Counted from the first letter of the stretch, positions 46,856-57,984 are shown. The stretch: 64,000 bases of DNA from Dicyema japonicum (GCA_011109175.1 RDEW01000054.1:170074-234073); one strand, 5' to 3'. Program-made: numbers and translations. Notes: generated from the letters alone by a model not told the origin.

Positions 46856-47552
46856 TTATTTTATTAAAGAGCAACATCGAGAATCAGACGGTGACACATT
46901 AATAATATTTCCAGAGTTTTCTAAATTGAAGTTACTATTTAACACAATTTCTTTAACTTTAAAATAAAATTAAAATTAAAACCAATTTCCTGGAAAATTT
47001 CAGTAAGATTATGTCCCGTAAAAGCAGAAGTTTCCATAAATATCAATGAATTATTTTCAGCAAATATATTAGCAGTCTATTCAATATAAAAAATACCAAT
47101 ATACTTCATATTTGATCGCCCTTTCTTTTTCTGATAAATCCAATTTATTACCAGCTAGAGCAATAATAATTTTATTAGAATCATGAATTTCATTTTTAAG
47201 CTGTAATACCCATTCTTGAGCCATTTCGAATGATGACAAATCCGTAATGTCATAGACAACAATGGCAGCCTTAGCTCCACGGTAGTACATAGGAGCTAAG
47301 CTACGAAATCTCTCTTGACCAGCTGTATCCCAAATATCAAGCTTGATATCCGTATCACCAACAGTTATTAATCTTGTCACGAAAGCGGCTTAAATTAAAT
47401 AAGAATTAACCCCCAACGGTTGGTTCTTGATTTTCTTGAAAACGACCAAAAATAAAACGAATTGCTATGCTAGTCTTACCAACACCTGAATTTCCCAAAA
47501 GGACCGTTTTAATCTTATGTATTTTATGCCGCACAGTTAAATTATCAGACAT
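46856..47552 (-). CDS. RAB5: Rab GTPase, Rab5-like
   Basis: Small GTPase of early endosome traffic, inferred from the closest subfamily. Four exons, introns 47389-47410 (22 nt), 47077-47104 (28 nt) and 46957-46982 (26 nt), give 206 residues. Motifs: P-loop GNSGVGKTS, switch I ...EPTVGAAFVTRL, switch [22 protein letters not shown] ([10 protein letters not shown] is typical of Rab5/22/31), G4 GNKLDL and G5 ETSAF. The C-terminus is ...SRCCSLIK: the double Cys for geranylgeranylation is followed by four residues, where Rab5 has CCSN with two. ETSAF replaces the common ETSAK. Paralog choice among Rab5, Rab22 and Rab31 rests on EPTVGAAF and is likely but not certain. Confidence 0.85.
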
Positions 47553-47639
47553 TTATACAGAAAAGTACTTCAACAAAAGATGAGTAATTTAAAATATTAT
47601 ATTGAATTTTATTATTAAATTAAATTAATTTTTATAAAT

Positions 47640-48510
47640 TCAATGGACGAATGGCTCTCGTCTCTGAACCGAAATAGAAATGGATTCATTGCATAAGTTT
47701 GGAAGACTATTCGAGACGTATCAGATAGGATGAAAGGTCGTCAGACGAGGATCACAGCCAAAAGGATTTGAATAACCTGATAAAATATTGCTTAAAAATA
47801 TCCCACAAAGACCATAAGAAGTCGGATACCCCCTTTATATCTCAGTAAACCAAAAAAAAAACCTAGATATGATTTACTTCACTGAAAACGACGTGAGAAA
47901 TATGTTGAAACTCGTAAAAGCTACTTAATCTAACGGACCTGACAAAATCCCAATGAAACTTGCTAACCTCAGTCCAATGTTAAAACCCGGAAAAACGAAG
48001 AAGGACCCGACTTCATTTATACCTGTTACGTTACTCTGTTCGATGTCAAAAACCCCGGAAAAACTGTTATGTCAAACATCAAGGACTTTCTACTGTACTT
48101 GTCATTTAAAATAGTTTTAAAAAGGAGAGGTCTACTTCGATTTATCTATCAGTCTTGACTAACTTTATACTTATGGTTTTTCGCATAGGTCGGGATACCT
48201 GAGGATTGTATTTCGCTTGATCGATGTCTATAGAGCTTCCTACTCAGTGTCAAGGAAGATTCTTGTTCTGAAAATTTTCCAAACAAAAATACCTGGAAAG
48301 TTTAAAATCTGGTTAGATTGCTCGGAGGGGGCATGTCTGCATTGGAATGTCAAAATCTGTTTTCCTGCATCTTCCAAATGATGTTACCCAAGGATCCACT
48401 TTGTCTCGTTTGTTATTCAACCTATTCATGGCTGATATCCATTCACCAGAAGTCGAAAATGATATTTTTATGGCTCCCGTTAAAGTATTTAACAATAATA
48501 ACAAAGATAA
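47640..48510 (+). pseudogene. CR1/Jockey-type LINE reverse transcriptase remnant
   Basis: Plus-strand pieces in different frames: PDKIPMKLANLSPMLKPGKT, DPTSFIPVTLLCSMSK, RRGLLRFIYQS and SLDRCL.SFLLSVKEDS, in the order of the polymerase fingers and palm (GPDKIP...ILKPGKxxxDPxSFRPVxLLxxxSK...). Heavily frameshifted, no intact YADD. Located between the Rab and RAD23 genes, opposite to both. Confidence 0.75.
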
Positions 48511-48565
48511 GACTAGACTAGTCTAATGAATGATGACAATATAGAAAGAAAAATCGTAAAAAAAA

Positions 48566-49650
48566 CTAGTTATTTTGAGAATCCGACTGCCCAAAAAGAT
48601 AATTTGCTGCTAAACCTAAATCCCATTCACAAATTATTAGGGCCTCTATGCATTCTTCTATCGCAAATCCAAGATCAGCTAATTGTTGGGCTTTTGACAG
48701 TTGATCAGAAGAAATATCCAATCTTTGAGGGGGATCAAGATTTTCAGGTGTTGATTGGACAGGTTGTACAACTAGTAAATTAATAAAAGCAAAAACCACT
48801 TTCTTCATTAGTAGAGTTGATTCCAATCAATTCGAGAGCTTGTTGTGGATTTTCAGCAATAAACTAAATAAAATTCATAATAAAACTCTAGAAATTTCAG
48901 GACTATGTGCTTGTAAAGAATCAGCAAGTGTGTAAATAAGAGACGGATCATATCTCAAGGCAGAAATAATTTGTGTAAAATTTGGAGAAGACTGAATTGA
49001 ATTTACAAAATTGTCTAAGCATGATTCAAATTAAAGAAAACCTAACATAAAAGCAGTATTAGAGCTATCAGTCAAATCTGAATCTACAGTTGGAATATTC
49101 TAGTAATTTAAAAATGAATTATAACTCCTGACAAAAGAAACTCAACGGCTCTTTCTACGTTCATAAAACTAGCATTTAAAGCCATTTTAGCATCGTCGTG
49201 ACTAAATCCCATCCCGATAAGAGTAGTAATGGGATCATTTGCTGTATCATCGGAAGAGGTTTCAGGTATCTTAGGCGAGAGTGAACTTTGTGATTGTGAA
49301 GGAACTTGATCAGCGACTGGTTTATTTTCTGGATTTTGTTTCTTCCCTGTGACCTAGTAATTATACTAAGGTCATTAAACCATGCATATTATCTGAGTTG
49401 AATTAACATAGCTATACTTACTTAAATTTTCCTCGTTATCCATATTTTGACCTTTTATTTAATAATAAAATACCTTTGTAGATTAGTTTAATTTTATCAG
49501 AAGGATATTTGTCATCTCCATATTTTTTTGATATCAATTGTTTTAAATTAAATATCTAAATAACATAAAATTGATAACTTTGATATCATTGTCATCTAAA
49601 TCAATTTGGAATTCATCTTTCTTAAGAGTCATAAATTTAATGATCATCAT
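48566..49650 (-). CDS. RAD23: RAD23 ubiquitin receptor / XPC partner
   Basis: Shuttles ubiquitinated proteins to the proteasome and stabilises XPC in nucleotide excision repair. Eight exons; introns 49556-49578, 49452-49473, 49354-49380, 49100-49125, 49015-49041, 48864-48886 and 48772-48796 are 22-27 nt. Domains: N-terminal ubiquitin-like (MTLKKDEFQIDLDDNDIK, KLIYKGQNMDNEENLSKYSY), UBA1 (LIGMGFSHDDAKMALNASF, VERAVEFLLSG), XPC-binding (SSPNFTQIISALRYDPSLIY, ENPQQALELIG) and UBA2 (QLADLGFAIEECIEALIICE, LAANYLFGQS). The linkers are shorter than in vertebrate RAD23A/B, so the protein is near 270 residues. Two or three Met codons at 49650-49633 could serve as start; the ubiquitin fold would align best from IIKFMTLKK. 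Confidence 0.93.
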
Positions 49651-49769
49651 AACGTGAACTAGAAAAAAATATATAACAAATTAAATAAAATAATTATTAT
49701 TTATGAATGTTTTATTCATAATTAAAAAATCTTATCAAAAAAAGATCAATCTATTGAAGAAACCTTTTT

Positions 49770-50600
49770 ATGATTAGAGCCGCGTGGCGCCATGTAGTGC
49801 TTCGTGGCAAATTGGTTGAAGTTTCTGTTTTGTTCGTCTGTTCCTCCTCTCTCTTCCTGTTAGAGTGGCATCATGTGATCCACTTGTCTAGGTGGCGCCC
49901 AGTGCCAGGCCGGCACAAAAAAGGATCATTTGCTCTTCCCCACTCCACTGGAGGGGTTCCACAACTGAAACTATGGACGTCTTTTACTCTTTATGCTGAT
50001 TCCGGATGGACTCTGTTTCTGTAGAAGTGGAAACTGGATACACTTAATTAGTTGCTTACTTTAACTTCTTTCTCGGTGTATCCGGGGTTAATAAATTAAT
50101 CAAATTGAGAAACCTATATATGTTACGGAAGATCGGAAACTGGTTTACATTTGGGTCACCTGCTCGTGATGAAAACTGCCTACAATTGTAGCCAACATCC
50201 CCGCCTTCTCTCCCTTGCTAAGTAGCTATTTATTAGTTTGCCTGGCAGTTGCTACGGAATGATCGCTAAAGCATAGGTTCCTAGTTCCTTCTATTAATTC
50301 TTTGCGGAGACGGTGAGCAAAATCCTGGACCCGCTTGCAATGTTCGAAAGCTGATTGTCCTCCAGCTAAACATTAACGAGATTTCCAAGAGATACAATGA
50401 TCTGAGATACTTCCTATACGAGAATTATGTGGACATTGCTCTCATCCAAGAGTCGAAGTTAGCTCCGAAGTCTAAAAGACCTTGTTTTAAAAATTATTCC
50501 ATCATCTTACTCAGACCGCTTTTTTCAAAACTGGGACTCGACTGCTTATTTTTTGTTAATGGACTGATTATTTTCTATTCTTATTACTGATTCAGCTCCG
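49770..50600 (+). pseudogene. LINE 5' end and endonuclease start, truncated
   Basis: GCGTGGCGCCATGTAGTG at 49782-49799 matches the 5'-end block seen at 28046-28065 and 63141-63165 (the latter two reversed). Further on, LILQLNINEISKRYNDLRYF and YVDIALIQESKLAPKSKRP (50360-50480) are the N-terminal endonuclease block. The segment around 50080-50105 (GGGGTTAATAAATTAATC) could instead be the tail of a short element like that at 46043, so two insertions may abut here. Confidence 0.55.
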
Positions 50601-50623
50601 TCTATTTTCTCCTCTTATTAAAG

Positions 50624-51480
50624 CAGTGATTCCCAACCTGGGTTCCGCGAAATTTATTAAAGTTATTTAAAAATAGTTTTTAATTATTATCTACGGATGC
50701 AATTTGAAAATGTCAAATTTTGCGAAAGACGACAACTTAACATCGACCAGAGCATCTTATGAAGTATTGAATTATTTTAATTAAACAGGTGAGTTATCTT
50801 GTAGCATGCTGTGGAGAGGCACATACAATTGACGAAAATCTTATAAAGCCATGTTCAAAAAAAATCATCGAGTGTATTTTTTTTAATAGCCTTTTCACGA
50901 GAGCCATAGTATTTATAGCTCCGCATAGGCAGGACACACACTTTATTTAAGTAAAGAACAGTTAATTTTAACTAATCGTAGAACCAAGGAATGATCTTCA
51001 CTTGTTTTTTTTTCTTATGTGAGTGTCCTTTCTAGACAATCCAGTTCCGCAGTGAGTATCCACTGATGACGGCGTCACTCGTCAAACCCTTTCTGCATCG
51101 TAGATGCGTGGAACCTTCTACCAGGTGAACAGCAGCGAGATTCGAACTTGTAGCCTAAGCCACTTAAGCCCGACACTTAATCACTATCGATTGTATTTAT
51201 GGCTAACAAATTTTGAAAGGCATCCGTATTAAAAATGATATTAAATGCTTTGCCGTTCTGCAAGAGTGTATTGAGGAATCAAAATGCGCATTGGATGATA
51301 CACTACTTTAGGACATCAAAGATCATTTGGTAATTTTGGATGATAACATTGCGAAATATTTTCCGGATAAATTTGATGACGATTGGGTTCAAAATCCGTT
51401 CAAAGTTAAAGTAATACCAGCAAATCTCTCATCAATTTAATATGATTTCAATTTAAGACCTGTTTGATAATTGTTAATAT
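50624..51480 (+). pseudogene. hAT element (ZBED5/Buster-like), copy C, with a nested SINE
   Basis: Starts CAGTGATTCCCAACCTGGGT (50624), the shared terminus. Then TSTRASYEVLNYF, YLVACCGEAHTIDENLIKPC (20 residues, about 50784-50843) and, after the SINE at 50880-51185, the C-terminal pieces LVILDDNIAKYFPDKFDDDW and VQNPFKVKVIPANLSSI (51326-51437). The central transposase is deleted. C-terminal sequence is nearly identical to that in copy B. Confidence 0.8.
50880..51185 (-). mobile_element. tRNA-derived SINE, copy 2, inserted in hAT copy C
   Basis: Same family as 42337-42664, from AATAGCCTTTTCACGAGAGC to a tRNA-like head with GATTCGAACT (51139-51148; reverse complement AGTTCGAATC, B box with one change). 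Flanked by ATCGAGTGTATTT (50867-50879) and ATCGATTGTATTT (51186-51198), a 13-bp target-site duplication with one mismatch. The two SINE copies differ at about one site in ten or fewer by eye. Confidence 0.9.
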
Positions 51481-51499
51481 ATATCCCTCCGATTCCTTT

Positions 51500-53330
51500 G
51501 TGTTTTACCAACTATACGGCGAACATACTTCCACTTTATTCTACTGATAACTGTATCACACGGAATATCTGTATGCTATCTCCAGGAGACTAAAGTCCCT
51601 AATGTCCTGGATGAAGCAATGAACGGGTATCGACTGCTCCTACTGCCGTCAGACTGCTGACATTATGATATGGAATTCGCTATACGCATGGACGCTGCTG
51701 TGGTGGCTTGTAGAGCATGGAGTATCAACGACAGGATTGCCACCCTCCAACCTCGCCTCGGAAAACCGCAATACTACACTGTCGATTATCAATGTATATG
51801 CACTGACCACAGTGAGGGTATCCGCCAACGCAGAGGAACTTGAAAATTTCTACTCGTCCTTATCATCGGCTTACTCCTCCTGTTCAGTTCTTACATGCTC
51901 TTTATAGCGGAATTCCAAAGTGGGGAAAAAGCAGGACGAATCAAATTGCCTGGGCAGCCACCCTCGAGGAATTAGAAATCTGCCTGGGGAGGCCCTTATA
52001 CATTTCTTGAGACATGTTACGACGTGGACAGGGAAGAAAAGAGACTCCTGTGGATATCGGGTCAATATATTTAACCAAATCGACTACATACTATACAGGC
52101 AAACACAAAAGGGGCTACTCACGGACTCATGTACGTACAGTGGCATGATGACCTCGAGTGATCACAGACTACTAGTGGCACGTCTCATTCTAAAGCGACG
52201 CTTTAGAATCTCTTGAGCACTGGCACCATGTATGCGGTGCTGGACCTTGGCCGTGGAGGCTCTATGTGGTTCCGACAATACCCGTAAAAAGTACGGCGAG
52301 AAAATATCGAAACTGTTGGAAAATGTCGACACGAATGTCACCCGGGCTGCTATGGAAGAATATTTCTATCTGAGTCTGGCAGGCTGCTGGGATGGTATTG
52401 GGAAATCGCCCAAGGAGGTTCAAGGACAAAGAAATAGGAAGTCTAGACAAGAAGAAAATGACTCTCTTAAAAAAACGTCAGACTCAAGAAGGAAAAATGA
52501 CTCTTAAAAAAGAACGCAACAGAATCAAATACAAAATGAAGAGAAGAGTGAAGGGAACTAACCCGGCATACATTGGATAACTTGGCAAAAGACGCCAAAC
52601 GATACAAACATGGTGCAAGAATGTTTGCTGCGGTTAAACAATTATCCCGCAATACGAGACCGGAAATAATCGTAGTTTTCGATGATAGAGAAAAGTACAA
52701 TCAGCGGCCAGAAATCAGCAAATAAAATTTTCGCTTTTACAAAAAACTACTAAATCTCAATGAACATTTAAAACCGTTCGAAGGAATTCCCAGAGACCTG
52801 AACCAAAACATCACGCATTACGAAATCATTTCACCCTTGGGTAAGCTCAAGAATGGCAGAACCCCTAGACCCGACAACATGAGTGGAGAATTATTGAAAA
52901 ACGCGCCAGACAGGGTGGCTGAGTTAATCTGCACAGTCCGAAACAGGACATTCAAATGTCACAGTCCATTTTATGCGGGAAATGGCACCTTGATCCCAAT
53001 TCAGAAATCTAGAAAGGAAATAGGAAATCTAAACAATCTACGCCGATTACACTAATGAATACGATAAGGAAAATACTGTCCCTTGTTGTGCTGGATCGTA
53101 TTTCAGGCCCTGTAAATGACTTCCTGAACTCAAGTCAAAGTGGATTCAGACTTGAAGGTCGACAGCAGACGTTGTATGGAACCATAGACGGCTGTGTGCA
53201 ATGTGCCAGAAACACATAGAAGAAATCTCATTCTTTGGAATTGACCTATCCGTTTTTTCGACACCATCAATCGCAAAAAAGCTAATGCTCTTCATTCTGC
53301 CTGGTTATCCTCTAACGAATCAGATAAACT
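51500..53330 (+). pseudogene. LINE with endonuclease and reverse transcriptase, frameshifted
   Basis: The best-preserved member of the family whose endonuclease is amplified in the satellite. Plus strand: IINVYALTTVRVSANAEELE (about 51790-51845), NIFNQIDYILYRQTQK and SDHRLLVARL (52066-52190), a basic linker (52400-52580), then polymerase pieces KLKNGRTPRPDNMSGELLKN (52845), TLIPIQKSRKEIGNLNNL, SFFGIDLSVFFDTINRKKL-like residues (about 53230). Ends before the YADD block, where another LINE begins. Several stops and frameshifts. Confidence 0.8.
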
Positions 53331-54013
53331 TGGAGTGCAAATTCTGCATGATATGGAGGATTTAGTTATTCTAAATAACTCTTTTCTACATAATCGTTGT
53401 GCTTCTATACGTTCAGATCATTTTAATACTTCTCCGGATGTCTCCCTCTGTTTTAAAAATATCGTTCTCGACGTTCAACTAGATGTTCTTAATAATCAAC
53501 AGACTGACTACAATCAAATTGTAATTACCTACAACCATCAATCTACAAAAAGGAGGATCACAAAGACGTATTTAAACTATAAACATGGAAAGTGGATTTT
53601 TATATAAACGAGACTGAGCTCGTACTCAGCGACTTTTCTTGTACATCTTTTCGCTCTTTTGCTGCCGTTGTCGAGTTCTTCACAGACTAATAGAAGTCCT
53701 GACGGTCTCTCCATACACCATCTAAAAAACTTGGTCCGAGTTGGTTTCATGCCTTAACTAAATTAATCGAATACTCAGTCAATCGCATAGCAGTCCACTG
53801 CTTTGGAAAAAAATCAACTATCATCTCTATTCTGAAGCCTTACCGTGACCTATCCGATCTTTCTTTTCCCACAGAATTTTTTACTGTCTGCTGTTTCGAA
53901 GATCAAGGAACGTTTTTTAACTAAATTTAACCAATCTCAGCACAGATTTCAACTTTTCCATTTCACTACTACACATTTATCTAAACTCACTTAGCTTATT
54001 GCAACTGGAATTA
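53330..54013 (+). pseudogene. CR1-type LINE remnant, left part (split by hAT copy D)
   Basis: Plus-strand pieces: SPDVSLCFKNIVLDVQLDVL, ITKTYLNYKHGKW, and further HLKNLVRVGFHALTKLIEYS and FGKKSTIISILKPYRDLSD (53720-53860), the start of a polymerase (LKNLGxxxxxALTxLIxxSVxxxxxPxxWKxxxIxxILKP). Continues to the right of the hAT insertion at 55734. Confidence 0.65.
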
Positions 54014-54021
54014 ATAATCAG

Positions 54022-55725
54022 TAGGGCAAGTTGTTTCTAGCACTTAAAAAAATTTTTTAGCGCTAAAAAATCATAAAATCTAGCAATTATAATTAAAAAA
54101 GTTAGCACTTAAAATGATAAAATCTAGCATTTAAAATTGTAAAATCTATAACTTAAAATAATAAAATAAAACATTTAAATTTTATTTATTGTAATATAAT
54201 AAAAGTTAATGCTTGATATTGTCTGGATGAAAGTTCCTATCCTTTTTTAAAAATTTTTTAGCATTTTAATAGCTCTTTCAACAGATGCATAGGATGCCTG
54301 ACAGCGTGAAAGAGAAAAATAATCTTGTTGGCTAATTTTTGGTTCAGTCATTTCAATAATAAGTTTAAATCCATTCTCCTTCATTTTTTTATTTATATAA
54401 TTTTTGATATTTGCCTTGTCATTATCAAAATGTAGTCTTTGTATAATAGTAATCTTCCATGATTTGATTGCAAGGAATCACTTCGTCCATTCTCAGAACA
54501 TGTCCGATAAGTCGCCAGCGTGAGGTAATTACTTCTCTGCTTATCGGTTTGCATTTACATAATTTGTAGAGAGTGTCTTTTTTGATAATCTGTGGCCATT
54601 TAATTCCCGCAATTTTTCTCAATTGATTTCTATGAAATGTGTCTAGTCAGTCACGGTCCGTTTTTGATGTTCTCCATGTTCCCGAGTTGTATAATAGGAC
54701 TGGTTGTATGAACGCGCTATATAAGCGCATCCGAAGATTTAAGGAGATAAATTTTCTGCGAGTCCAAATACTCCACATCTTTTCAGTGCACACGATACCA
54801 ACATCTTTCTGCGAGCAATGACCTCAGCATCACCCAAAAACGAGCCGAGCCTTTTAGTAAACTTCCATTTCTCATCGAACCGCTGAATCGAAGTTAACTC
54901 CGTTTTTCTGAATTGATCTTCAAAGACCACCTCTCCAGAACTGTTGTGGCTTTATCTATTACAGTTCTTAGTACCACCACATCCTCAGACACAAAATTGA
55001 TGTCATCAGCATACATTAATTCAACAAAATGATTATTTAAGTGACCTAATTCTTTCCTAACGTCCCTCAACGCAGCTTCCAAATAGATTGCAAGGAGAAC
55101 TGGCGAAAGCGAGTCCCCTTGCAGAATACCAATGCCGGTCGTGATTTTTTCCGAATAGCCCTTCCCCACTTTCACTATGAGGCTCGTGTCAGCCAGCAAA
55201 AAACGCACAATATCAAACAGTCCTCATCAATTATGTCCTTGAGAACTTGCAATAGTTTATCTCAGCAGACACAGTCGAATGCTTTTGATTAGCCGACTCC
55301 CAGAGTATATATTGTTTTTCTGTACTTCTGACATATTGACGTAAGCTACCGATGACTCCATACTATATCAGCAGTTGATTTTCCTGGTCTGAATCCGCTT
55401 TGACTTGGTGACAAGTATTGGTCAACTGAATTTGATATTCAATTCAATGTTGTAATCGACAATGTTTTTCGCAAAGTGGTCAAAAGCATGATCGGTTTGA
55501 AATTTTCGATTGGACCTGCAGGTTTCGGAATCCGTAAACACATTATTAACTGCAATTTAAATTAGCATTTAAACAAAAATTAGCATTTAAAATTAAAAAT
55601 AGCACTTATAGCATTTATAATGTATGTTTTTTTAACAAAATTAAAAAATAATTATTCCAAATTCAATTGTATATTTAAAAAAGTATAAAAAATAAAAATA
55701 GCATTTTAGCACTTAAATTGCCCTA
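54022..55725 (-). mobile_element. hAT transposon (copy D) with 8-bp target-site duplication, carrying a LINE
   Basis: Left end TAGGGCAAGTTGTTTCTAGC, right end (reverse complement) TAGGGCAATTTAAGTGCTAA, flanked by ATAATCAG at 54014-54021 and 55726-55733. The 8-bp duplication and TAGGGC-type ends are standard for hAT elements. Both ends carry repeats of TAGCACTTAAAA/TAGCATTTAAAA. On the minus strand at 54424-54200 a transposase C-terminus survives (CQASYASVERAIKMLKNF, cf. the ASVERSFSMLKKLL..DRNF block of hAT dimerisation regions). The interior (54425-55540) is a minus-strand LINE fragment. A different hAT family from copies A-C. Confidence 0.88.
54425..55540 (-). pseudogene. LINE reverse transcriptase to C-terminus, nested in hAT copy D
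   Basis: Minus-strand order: RIPKPAGPIENFKPIMLLTT (55530), SPSQSGFRPGKSTADIVW (55400), SKAFDCV (55290), GILQGDSLSPVLLAIYLEAA (55140), LMYADDINFVSEDV (55015, catalytic YADD kept) and the C-terminal RKIAGIKWPQIIKKDTLYKL then SRWRLIGHVLRMDEVIP (54620-54470). 5'-truncated. This tail is the hallmark of the same craniofacial-type LINE group as 51500-53330 and the satellite endonuclease. Confidence 0.85.
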
Positions 55726-55733
55726 ATAATCAG

Positions 55734-56015
55734 ACAGAAAAACATTGAATTTTGCTGTTCCTGATTTGGGTCATCTTTACGAAAATCAAAAAGTCTGCCT
55801 CAGAATAATTAACTGTTGCTTAAAAATACTCTAACTTATCACTTCCATTTGGAGTCAAAAATAGTCTCAACGACATAAGACCGGACAAGTAAAGTCGTCA
55901 TCTAGCTCTTCATGTTCACTTGTTGAGCACGGAATAGATCACTTTTTGTGTCATGGCCGCTTTCGGTTTCTCCTCCACATGAAAGCAACCTTTTGGATTT
56001 CTGAGAACGTCTATT
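55734..56015 (+). pseudogene. CR1-type LINE remnant, right part
   Basis: Resumes after the hAT target-site duplication. Plus-strand pieces such as LTYHFHLESKIVS and CARNRSLF... resemble the end of a LINE ORF with a degraded Cys/His knuckle. Strongly decayed; identity rests mainly on continuity across the hAT insertion. Confidence 0.45.
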
Positions 56016-56119
56016 TATGGTAGTTATTTATTTACCCCCGGTCCCTTCAAATGAAAGAAACTGATGGCTAACAAAACGTTGCAGCCAAGAGCAGACGCTC
56101 CCAGAGATCCGGCAGGTAT

Positions 56120-56460
56120 TTTTGGTTCTATTTATTTAACACCCAAGACCACAGGTAAAACCAAAACTAACTATCACGTGATCCCGATGCGCTCCGCCAA
56201 AATCCTCATTCTTTTCCGGTGCTCCTCCCTCGTACCCACACAAGCTCGTACTGGGCGGTTGACTGTATTTGCAGGGTCACCTTCCCGCATGCCGGAGTTT
56301 TGTTTAATGAGGGCCTCCAGAGAAGTCGATCCGGTTCTGTGTCTCCCACAAGACCACCGCTCCGTCATTCTGAAAGCCTTCTTTTGAATGTCCTCGATTT
56401 TATTTTTGGTTCTGAAGAGGTATTTTTGGTTCTGAAGAGAACTAGTAGGTAACCCGGGAC
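56120..56460 (-). pseudogene. LINE C-terminus and 3' end
   Basis: Minus frame: IEDIQKKAFRMTERWSCGRH then RTGSTSLEALIKQNSG, ending GTREEHRKRMRILAERIGIT-stop at 56174. The 3' flank (GTTTTACCTGTGGTCTTGGG, about 56143-56162) matches that of the LINE at 61141-63110. 5'-truncated insertion of that family. Confidence 0.8.
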
Positions 56461-56469
56461 AAGTAAAAA

Positions 56470-56960
56470 AATGATCCGTCTTCTAATCTTCAAGAAAGCA
56501 CGATAGCAATAGTGAATAGGACGATTGTCCAATCCTGTAAAGATATGAATGTAAATTCAAGTAATGACCACAACGTAGGCGCGCCTAGTGGACGCGAACT
56601 TCCCGAGGAGGAAATCTTCGCTTCCGTCAACAATAGGTGGAATACGCTCCAGAAGCTTGTTTATACCAAGGCTTGAGCTAGATGTCCCAGCGTTTAACAT
56701 TGTCAAAAAATTGTAGACTTAGCATCTTGAAATGGTCCCTGATTGTGAGAATTTTTGATTCCCAGTATAGGTGGTCTGTTGGAGTAGTTTTTAGGCATTC
56801 AATCGTTATTCTTAGAGCAGAATTTTGACTCGTTTATTATTGATAAACAGGGACCCCAGACAGAAACAGCGTAGTTCATCGTTGTTCTAATAAATTGTCT
56901 GTAAATACTGGTCAAGCTCTCTTTGCTCTGCCAAATGACTTACTCATCACGGCCCGTTTA
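56470..56960 (-). pseudogene. CR1-type LINE C-terminal remnant
   Basis: Minus-strand KESLTSIYRQFIRTTMNYAV followed by SVWGPCLSIINK (about 56935-56850) matches the same place in LINE copies A and B (KEALTIIYKQFIRTTINYAS). Further C-terminal parts are recognisable only as ERIPPIVD and STRRAYVVV. A related but diverged element. Confidence 0.7.
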
Positions 56961-57103
56961 GTTACGTTCTTGTTAGCCACTGATTACAATCCTCTTCTTC
57001 ATTTCTTTCAGTAATAGCCTACAAATTTCGGGACATTAACAATTACAAAGATTAAATATTTATAGTTACTAAGATTAAAATTTATTTAATGTCAATTTAA
57101 AAA

Positions 57104-57168
57104 ATTCTCACTTTGATGTGAATGATTCTCACATTGATGTGAATAAGTTCTCACTTTGAAGTGAAAAC
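57104..57168. repeat. Short tandem repeat, three units of about 22 bp
   Basis: TTCTCACTTTGATGTGAATGA, TTCTCACATTGATGTGAATAA and TTCTCACTTTGAAGTGAAAACC in series; each unit is itself near-palindromic (TTCACATCAAAGTGA). Confidence 0.75.
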
Positions 57169-57399
57169 CTTGTATATTGCTTCCATTATCAACTTTGATT
57201 ACGGAATAGCTGTAGCCTGCCTCCATTTCCAGCTAAGCACTTCGTATCCTTCATAGATTCCAAATTGGTTGCAGATTTTACAATTTTTTTCTTAAGGGTA
57301 ACTACAATTATATATTTGTCAATCTCCTCCATCATTATCAACATCCTATTTTCTTTCTCAGCGAGTATTTTTAGATGATCAATCAAAAAATTAGTGATT

Positions 57400-57960
57400 T
57401 TTTGTATGTCAAAAGAAATGATTCGTATTGATTAATAAGTAATTTTTAATTTAGGATTCTTGGTAAAAAATCTATAACTAAACGAAGTTTTGGATGGCGA
57501 ATCTATTGCTGGCAAATTTTATAATTCCAATCTTCTATTTGTTGAAGTTAAAATCACTCTCCATTTGTTTATTGATATTTATGAATCTTCCAATCCAGGT
57601 TGAGACTAGAACAGCCTAATACATTACTAAGAAAATTATGGTCTACAGAATCAAAAGCTTTATCTACCGTATTCATTGTTTATACATTGGGTTTTCAAGA
57701 ATTAACACATGTAGTGTCAGTATAGTAATGCATATAATTGGAAGTGAATCATTAGGAGATCTCCAAGCTGTTTTTTGCTATTAATATGTAAGGAAGAGCT
57801 TCTCAGTTGTTATGCGGAGGCTAGGTCCACAGCCGAAATTGATCCAATTTTGGTTTGATCATCTTGATAGTATTGGTGCAAACCAGATCATTCAAATCGT
57901 GCTGTTTTTCTAAGCTTTTTGGGGTACCAAGGTTTAGGCGTGTCCAAAGTTCTAGAAACC
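57400..57960 (-). pseudogene. LINE reverse transcriptase remnant
   Basis: Minus-strand VDKAFDSVDHNFLSNVLGCS with SSLNLDWKI (about 57660-57590), preceded by RLW/PPHNN-like remains. Similar to the fragment at 40090-40880 (YDSVDHQFLDQVLQNSDLSD). Decayed. Confidence 0.6.
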
Positions 57961-57984
57961 ATAAACCATAATCATAACAACTGT

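Noticed and set aside
48313-48783. Plus-strand frames overlapping the RAD23 3' end and LINE
   Set aside because: The RAD23 UBA2 domain is on the minus strand with strong homology; the plus frames have none.
43506-49650. Four same-strand genes as an operon
   Set aside because: Spacing of 1 kb or more with LINEs between them, each with its own likely ends; no spliced-leader acceptor pattern could be shown from sequence alone.
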